DNA of 64,000 nt from Ulva prolifera. Lineage: Eukaryota; Chlorophyta; Ulvophyceae; Ulvales; Ulvaceae. The stretch lies in assembly GCA_023078555.1 (NCBI GenBank), contig CM041199.1, positions 4,841,315-4,905,314 of the forward strand. The letters run 5' to 3'. Positions 57,483-64,000 of the stretch are shown here, piece after piece (position 1 is the stretch's first letter; each line of letters starts with the position of its first letter). A program made the translations under genes and the position numbers. Below the pieces are notes generated by a model. That model was not told the origin of the DNA and did no database searches. It was given only the letters and a program-made list of their open reading frames with translations.

Positions 57483-58489
57483 CCTGCAGTAGCTAGCAAA
57501 GCAGTCTGACGGTGGTGACTCCAGCAGCGCTGTTTGTTTAATGGGGTTGGGCCGAACATGTGACAACAGTTCTGATGTACACCATGAATACTCACAAGAC
57601 CTGTGTTTGATTGTGTAGTAATCCAAGCTGAATAGGTCTGGCTGATTCTGAGGGGCCACATGAACTGCATCAGCCCGCTGGCTTTTCAATGGTGCCAGAC
57701 TGTACACATCAGCAAGCGATGTAAATATCCACAGCCCCAGCCAGTCTGCGGTTTGTGTAAAGCTGCGTGTTCCTGAAGCCAATTGCACCTCCACCTGCCC
57801 ACGCCATCTTTAACAGCCTCAGCAACGGATAAATGTAACCGGTCACTTGGTGCATTGATCTGAGATGCCACACCTCAACTTGGCCTTGCGTACTGTCAAG
57901 ACTCACAGCCCCAACACTCTTCTTTGGCAGACAGCGTTTATGAAGGCCTCTTCAACGAGCCCCTCGAGGCAAACATACAAGGGCTTTCCTCTCCAGTGCC
58001 AGGCTGATACGTCTGAGGATCTTTTAGAACAAATTACAGCAGATACACTCCCGATGAAGTGTAACACCACAATCCTCTTATAGTGAATACACTAGGCTTA
58101 GGGTAATTCAGTTCAAATACCTCCTGTGTCACCACCTACGCCACTGTCACTCGACATAGTGCGAGCGGCACATATCACGGGCGCACACTCATTCTCCTGG
58201 CACTGCACACATACTTCCTCAATCTCAGTGGGCCACACAGCGTCGCTGAAGCTGGGAGACTGCCATGTCAACATGCACCCTGTGCAGCCACATGCGCTCT
58301 CTCGCGAACCACTGCCTTACTCCCAGACCCCGGGGCCCAAATGCCTCTGACTGACCCTAAGTAAACTGCACCCCATAACACAGCGCATTGCCAAAACCGA
58401 CAACATGCGCCACTATCACTATTACCATTATTGATCTATGTGGCTGGTGGGACCAGCAGCGAAGCAGGACATCTCAGCAGTGGTGGCCG
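57483..58489. other. Downstream region of the 58490-62834 gene
   Basis: This 1-kb spacer lies past the stop of the neighbouring minus-strand gene. It is AT-richer than the exons. I recognise no gene or repeat. Confidence 0.45.
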
Positions 58490-61400
58490 TTAATGAGCCG
58501 CCGCGAGGGCGGTGACCGGCGCCGCCGTTGCGGCGGGCGTCACCGCGGCAGGGGCCCCCGCGACCCGCCGCTTCCGCGACCCCCGCACCGCCGACGTCGA
58601 CAGCGCCTGGAAGTACTGCACAAGGCGCAGCATGCTGAAGAACTGGCGCAGCTGGTCCGGGACGAGCGCGGCGCCCTCAAACGCGCTGCGCAGCGGCGGC
58701 GGCGTCGCCGCGTCCGGCTCGCGGCACGGCTCGAACTCAATGCCCGTCGAGAAGACGGTATGCGCGGGGGGGGTGTGCGGCAGGCGCAGCTCCGAGGGGA
58801 CCTGCGACGAGGCCTGCGGCGAGAGGAGGGCGCTCGAGGTCGGCGAGAGCATGTGGACGGAGGCCCGCGGCGACAGCATCCCGGAGAGTGCGCCTGCATC
58901 AAGGAGACAATGTCCTTGTTTTGTTGCATCTGTTGACGCACACATCAGAGCACGCTTCATTATACCAGGGAAAGTATGACCGTGCGGCGCATGGGCGGCG
59001 CATGGGCGGCTCACTCGCCGCTCGTGGCCGATGCGTACCGTAGTAAATGTCAAGGTTCGTCAGAGTCCGTCCCCAAAATCAAAAGTTTGATGACAGGTAG
59101 TCGGCTGCCTTGTCTTGTGGCCACAGAAACAACAAATTGGCAAAAAATGATAAACGTGTGTCCCAGGCTTCTCGTCGAATACGAGAAAGCTGTGTGTTTT
59201 TTTTAATCGAATAGCAAAACAATGATTGTGCATTACTGTCCCGTCCCCGCCAGTGATACAGTACAGTGACGGTACGTGGACTGTCCTATGCCTTGTCCTA
59301 GCTGGCTCAGCTAGGATAAAATAACTTTTGGGAGCCAAAGCGAAAGCAAGTGTGTTAAGCAAGTGTGTTGTCGTCGTGCTGCAGACACAGCTGTTGCGAC
59401 ACAGCTTTCGCCTTTAGCATCCACGCGAACTTGCTGTCAGATCAGATGATCAGGCAATGCCACGCTGATATTGACATTGACGAGGGTATAAAGTGTAGAC
59501 CGTGTGTGTCCCGACCCTCACAGCATATTCCTGACCAATCGCGATAATAATTAAAATGCCTGTCTGTCCCTGTAGCCACAGCGACGGCGGCTCCAAAAAC
59601 AATGAAAATGGTTTTCGTGTCCCATCCTCGCAGATCTCGCAACGAACCTTTGTATACACTGCGCTACGTTCGGACCATCGCATCACGGTGAAGCCCACGT
59701 GGCAGGTTCAGAGGGCAAGCACAACACACTGGACACAGAACGCACAGCGAGGGGGAGGGGCAGAGCATACCTGATGGCACGCGGAGGGAGCGCTTTCCTG
59801 CTAGTGGCTGGGGCGAGGCAGAGCGGTGTAGGGACGACCCAACGCGGGGGGAACGCTTCACAGACGGCCGCGACGGGAAGAGGCGCTGAAAGATGCCTTT
59901 GGCCACGCCCGCCTCCACGGCCGCGTCAGCGCCGCCAAACGCACTCATGGCCGGCCGCTGTACAGCCTTCCAGCCCCCGGGTTCCGCCACGCGCATGTCC
60001 AAGATGCAGACCGCACCACCTTCGCGGACCACCCCCGGCCGGCAAAGCTCCATCTGGGAGCTGCGGCTGCCCATGCCGAGCCAGCTCGGAGCCCGGCTTG
60101 GTGTCGGACTGGCCTGCCGCAGCGGCTGCGGCGTGCTGCGCGCGGCCTGCGCCGGTGCCGCGTACGCCGCCGCCGCGGCAGCGGCGGTGTTCTTGCCGCT
60201 GCTGTGCGCGGAGTGCGACGCGAGCGCCGCGGCGGCCGCGGCGGAGTGCGTGCCGCCGCTCGACGGCGAGCCGTCGTCCGACGGCGGCGACAGCTCGACA
60301 TGCACGCCGAGCTCCTCGGTCAGGCTGTTCATGCTATCGTCCTCCGCACCGCTGTCTTCGGCTCCATTGTGATACCCCATCGGGTCTCCGTCCGAGAATG
60401 CGATGCTGTCATCCGCCCCCACCATCGCAGCCAGCGGACGAGTCGACGCTCGAGATGCGACAGACCAGGCCGGCATCGTCATCGGGCGGCCCTCCGCGTA
60501 CGCTCGCGCGACCGCGATGGAGTCTGCCGGGAGCGAGCTCACTGGTTCCACAGACGCCATTGCTGCCGCTGACGCGGCCGCAGCCGCCGCCCATGCGGCC
60601 GTCGCCATCGCCGTAGGCGCCGCGCCGCCGCCTGTGGCCGCCGGTGGTACCGCCGGGGCGGCGACCGCGGCACGGACTGCGGCGTGCGCGGATGTCTCCG
60701 GAACGGCGATCGCACCAGCGGCCATCGCGACGGCAATCATCGCAGCCATCGCCCCGACCGACGCTTTCTTTGCGTCTGCCTGCATGTCCTTTCGGAGTGT
60801 CTCGTCGTGCACAGCACGCTCGCCGGAGCCCGCACTGGGGTCAGCCGGCGCCTGCGCGGGGCCGGTGTGCGGCATATCCGGGGCCTCTCGCACCGGAGAA
60901 CCCTGCGGCGGCCCGGTGACTTCCACGGCAGGCAGGATTCCCGTCGCTGGCACCGACACGCTCGCCGTGAGCCCGTCCCGCACGAGCGCCTCGTGCAGCA
61001 GCGACGTGGCCGCCGGGCTGCGTCGGGCTGTGTGCTGTGCAGCCTGTGGCGGCTGCGTGGCGAAGGGAGTGAGCGTGGGGCTGGACACGCTGCGGCCCGC
61101 GGGCGCGCGAGCACGCGGCGGCATCGAGGCGAGCGGGTCGAACAGCGTGTCTGCGGAGGGGATACCGGCGACCCGGTGCCATCCGTGCGTCGGCACGTCA
61201 GGGGAGGAACAAGATCGCGCAGCCGCAGGGTGTGCCGCCGCGGAGCCAGGCGCAGGGTGGCCGAGGCCTGTAGGGGTCGCAAACACCGGCGCCGGCCTCG
61301 CCGCGGCGTCGGCGTCTGCTAAGCGCACGGCTGGGTGTGCCGATGCGCCTGTTCCGGGGTCTTGGCGGGGGGGCTCCGGTGCAGGAGGGGATTGCGGTCC

Positions 61401-62834
61401 GCTGCCGGCAGTCCCGGCCACTGCACCTCGGGGGGTCGACGAGTCCCCTGCGCGAAGACAGACTTCTATGTGCTCGGCGTTAGAACAGAACCTCGCCTGC
61501 TGCTAGTACACTATAGCACAACTCAGAGTGGATGCAGATGCCTGGCGTACACATGGCCCATTGCAGTGATACATCGCCGGGCTCTGAGAATAGGCGCCAT
61601 GGCACACGATGGCACACGCTGCACATGGGGCCGGCTGGGGCCATCTGATGAATCACTTTGGTAAAGCCGAAACATGTCACAGCAGTGCGCAATCGTCATG
61701 TTCATTCGCATGCACCAGTGAATTTTCTACCTGTTATAGTACACGCGGTCTGAAAACCTTATGGCCACGGAGAACTGGTGGAACGGCACTAGAACTGCGC
61801 TGCCACGCGGTCCCGAGGAAGGCAGTACCTCGTCGGCTGTTCACAGCATCCCCGCCACCGGCGCGCCGCGGAATACCTGACCCGGCATATGGCCCAGCAA
61901 CTGCGGCGTGCATGCCGCGTGACGCGTTGTCGCCAACGCTCTCCGGCCGGCTGTCCTCAGCACCTGTGACAACGGGCGCCGCCCGTTCCTCGGAGCGGTG
62001 TGACCCCGTGGTGCTGCCGTTCGCAGCCATTGGGGCTGTGAAGCCGGCATCGGCAGCGTGCGCTGTGTCGATCTGTAGCAGGGAGCGCCGCCGCGCGCTC
62101 GCCGCGTGCTGCCGAGGCGTGGGGCGGACCGCGGGGCCATCCGGGGACGATGTAGGGGGCAGCTGCGGATGGGGGGCCCCGGACGGGGTGGGAAGGGCAT
62201 ACCATTGCAGCGCGCCGCGGTGCGCGGCTGCGGAGGCGGAGGTATGTGCGGTCGAGGTGGAGGTGGCTATGGCGGCGCCACCGCCGAAACTGTCCTCCTC
62301 CAGAAACATGGAGGCTGTCGGACTGCCTCGGTCGGACACGTTGGCGGCCTGAGCCGCAGCGACAGCCTGCGCTGCGGCGTGTGCCGCGGCGGTTGCTGTG
62401 GCTGCAGCGGTTGCTGCGGCCGTGGCTGCCGCGACGGCGGCGGATGCCGCAGCGCTGGCTGCGGCTATGGCTGAGGAGGAGGCCGCGGTTGTGCGGGAGG
62501 TCATTCCGAAGGCAGAGCTCAAGCGGCGCTGCACGTGAGCGCCGGTGTTTGGTAGCGTGCTGTGGCTGTCGGTGAGTGTGGTGGCGGTGTTGGGGGGAAG
62601 CGCGCCGGAGTAGCGCATTTCAAAGTTGGCAGAACCGATCGCGCTGACTGCGCTGACTGAGGCTACGCCGGCTTCGCTGCCCAGCACGTCATCCTCGAGG
62701 TCCATTGCCGGCAATGATAGGCCAGTAGGGGATGACGTGACTGAAGACAGCGACGACAGGTGCTCAGCGATCAGGATCGGTGGACTGTTTGTGCCAGGAG
62801 TCAGGTCTGAAGCGAAGGCCTGGCCGAGCTCACC
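58490..62834 (-). CDS. Large Ala/Ser/Pro-rich protein of unknown function
   Basis: Exons as plus positions: 61829-~62834, 59771-61447, 58490-58893 (stop TAA at 58490). The two joins agree in phase 1, giving more than 1000 residues. The 5' end is not fixed: an in-frame ATG (MDLEDDVLGSEAG) lies at 62703, but the frame is open to ~62879 and an upstream exon is possible. Two long poly-Ala-type stretches (GCN repeats) dominate. There is a Met/Ala/Val-rich segment (MAAMIAVAMAAGAIAV), Ser-Pro-rich repeats in the last exon (MLSPRASVHMLSPTSSALLS), and a short helical end LRQFFSMLRLVQYFQAL before a basic RGSRKRR. I recognise no catalytic or binding domain. The many SP sites suggest a phosphorylated, disordered protein. 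Confidence 0.65.
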
Positions 62835-63555
62835 TGCAGGTGCCCGGGCGTGACTCGCAGCTCTCACACGAGGCAGCAAGAGTCTTTATGTGATATCAAG
62901 CTGTTGCGTGCGGTCAAGCCATAGGGACGGCTGGTGTTGTTGCAAGCTGCAACTGCAACAAGAGTGTAATGTAGGGCACACCGTCGACGTGACCGTTCAT
63001 GAGACGAGCTGTTCACTTAACTGATGCAACAGCTCCGGAAGGAAATGATGTCAACAAGGTGATGCGTGAGCGAAGTTCCTGCATGGCACGGCACGGCTGT
63101 ACCTCGGAACCGGCCTCGCGGACTTGCTCCCCGCTGCGTCAACCAGCTGGACTGCTCGCACTGGCGGGTTCACGCATCATCTCATCAGAAATTCAGCTTA
63201 CATCATAATTCAGGGCCTCAGCTGCGTGATGCTGCGGTAGCTATACCTGTCGTCCAGGCGGATCTCAGTATTGGCGATTGTTGCTGAGCAGTCTTGGCGC
63301 AGAACGAGCAGACAAATGTTGGACGGCCTTTCCGCACGCAAGTCTACGCGATGACTGCTCGGAGAATGACTGTTTTGTGGGGAACGGTTTTGCGTAAGAG
63401 CCTCACTTCGTCAGGCGTTTGCACAAGTTGGTGTCTGGACCTGTGAGGGATAAGATGATGGATGGGGAATCGTTTATTGGAACAAACTATCACGTTGACG
63501 TGCATGTGATTGTCTCACCGCTGATCAACCAGGCGTAGGCGACGTCTTCAACGCA
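62835..63555. other. Upstream of the 58490-62834 gene, nothing recognised
   Basis: About 700 bases probably contain the promoter or a 5' exon of the minus-strand gene. Frames here are short and without motifs. Confidence 0.4.
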
Positions 63556-64000
63556 TCAGCTGCCATCTACAATAGCCCTCCTACAGCTCTCAGCAAGTTC
63601 TACGTATCTCAGCCAAGATAGATCTGGCGCAGTGGTGTGGGATACATCAGATGCATCGGCCACACGGCGATGACGACTGCGCGCCTCGAATCTGTGACAC
63701 CTGATGACCTGGAAACACGCATGCATCATCGCCTTGAAGCCGGTGTCGGACAGGTCGAGAACAGACTTGTGAGCCGTTACAGGCCTGTCGCGAGGCCCCC
63801 GAATTTTCGCCGCGGCCCGCCACTGATGCAGATCAATGTCTACATATGTAGCCATATTATCAGTGTACACTGAATTGCGACTGTTTTGCGGCTGATTTGA
63901 TCCTCCACAGCTCAAAGTATCGGAGAGCCAGGGCAGGAAGTTGATGCCTTGGTCTGCTGGCGTGCAGCGCAATCTCGGCGCGGGCGCACGCCGTGACTTC
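63556..64000 (-). CDS. Possible partial exon, unknown protein
   Basis: A minus-strand frame is open from the window edge to a stop at 63556 (about 147 codons). It contains TPADQGINFLPWLSDTLSCG and DIDLHQWRAAAKI. Composition is balanced and unlike the low-complexity exons nearby. There is no in-frame ATG near the edge, so if real it begins outside the window. I recognise no family, and the frame may be non-coding. Confidence 0.25.
   Translation of the reverse strand, partial: KSRRAPAPRLRCTPADQGINFLPWLSDTLSCGGSNQPQNSRNSVYTDNMATYVDIDLHQWRAAAKIRGPRDRPVTAHKSVLDLSDTGFKAMMHACFQVIRCHRFEARSRHRRVADASDVSHTTAPDLSWLRYVELAESCRRAIVDGS

Overview
The window looks like nuclear DNA of a green alga (Chlorophyta, possibly a trebouxiophyte; inferred from gene content and gene style only). 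Genes are intron-rich and GC-rich, with exons that are heavy in Ala, Gly and Pro. Splice sites are strikingly uniform: 17 of the 27 donors I could place read GTGCGN, and acceptors mostly end TGCAG. Two genes are of plant type: a pair of glycine-rich-domain proteins (GRDP/DUF1399-like) and an SF1-like splicing factor that carries an RRM. I see no rRNA gene, no free-standing tRNA gene, no CRISPR array, no operon and no sign of bacterial DNA.

Layout. Positions 1-5.5 kb are gene-poor and hold a 5'-truncated non-LTR retrotransposon (835-2249, flanked by near-identical 17-bp target duplications) and a 1.55-kb DNA transposon (3102-4654, perfect 103-bp inverted ends, 8-bp target duplication). Positions 5.5-21.7 kb carry two tandem GRDP-like genes with the same ten-exon structure. 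Copy 2 (14046-21736) splices into one intact 966-residue frame. Copy 1 (5549-13008) has an 82-bp insertion flanked by an 11-bp direct repeat and a 4-base frameshifting expansion. A large unrecognised gene lies at 24147-29733. An SF1/BBP-like splicing factor follows (30723-35245, 1013 residues). It converges on a kinesin-8 motor gene read from the minus strand (35804-43618, first exon not located). A chromate-transporter (CHR) gene follows on the plus strand (45405-49363, 457 residues, six exons). Two long low-complexity minus-strand genes of unknown function (51238-54829 and 58490-62834) fill the rest.

Repeats sit mostly in introns and intergenic DNA. They include one LINE family seen as three 3' ends plus a coding fragment of a different LINE, a tRNA-derived SINE family (two near-full copies and fragments), a roughly 70-bp repeat, and a family of very small foldback elements (43 and 98 bp) in introns of GRDP copy 2 and of the kinesin gene. 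I consider the small foldback family the most likely undescribed item.

The genes are ordinary independent eukaryotic genes: RNA splicing, microtubule motor, anion transport and a GRDP pair. The sequence does not show that they work together. Exon positions given below were derived by eye from reading frame, splice signals and comparison of paralogues or known families.
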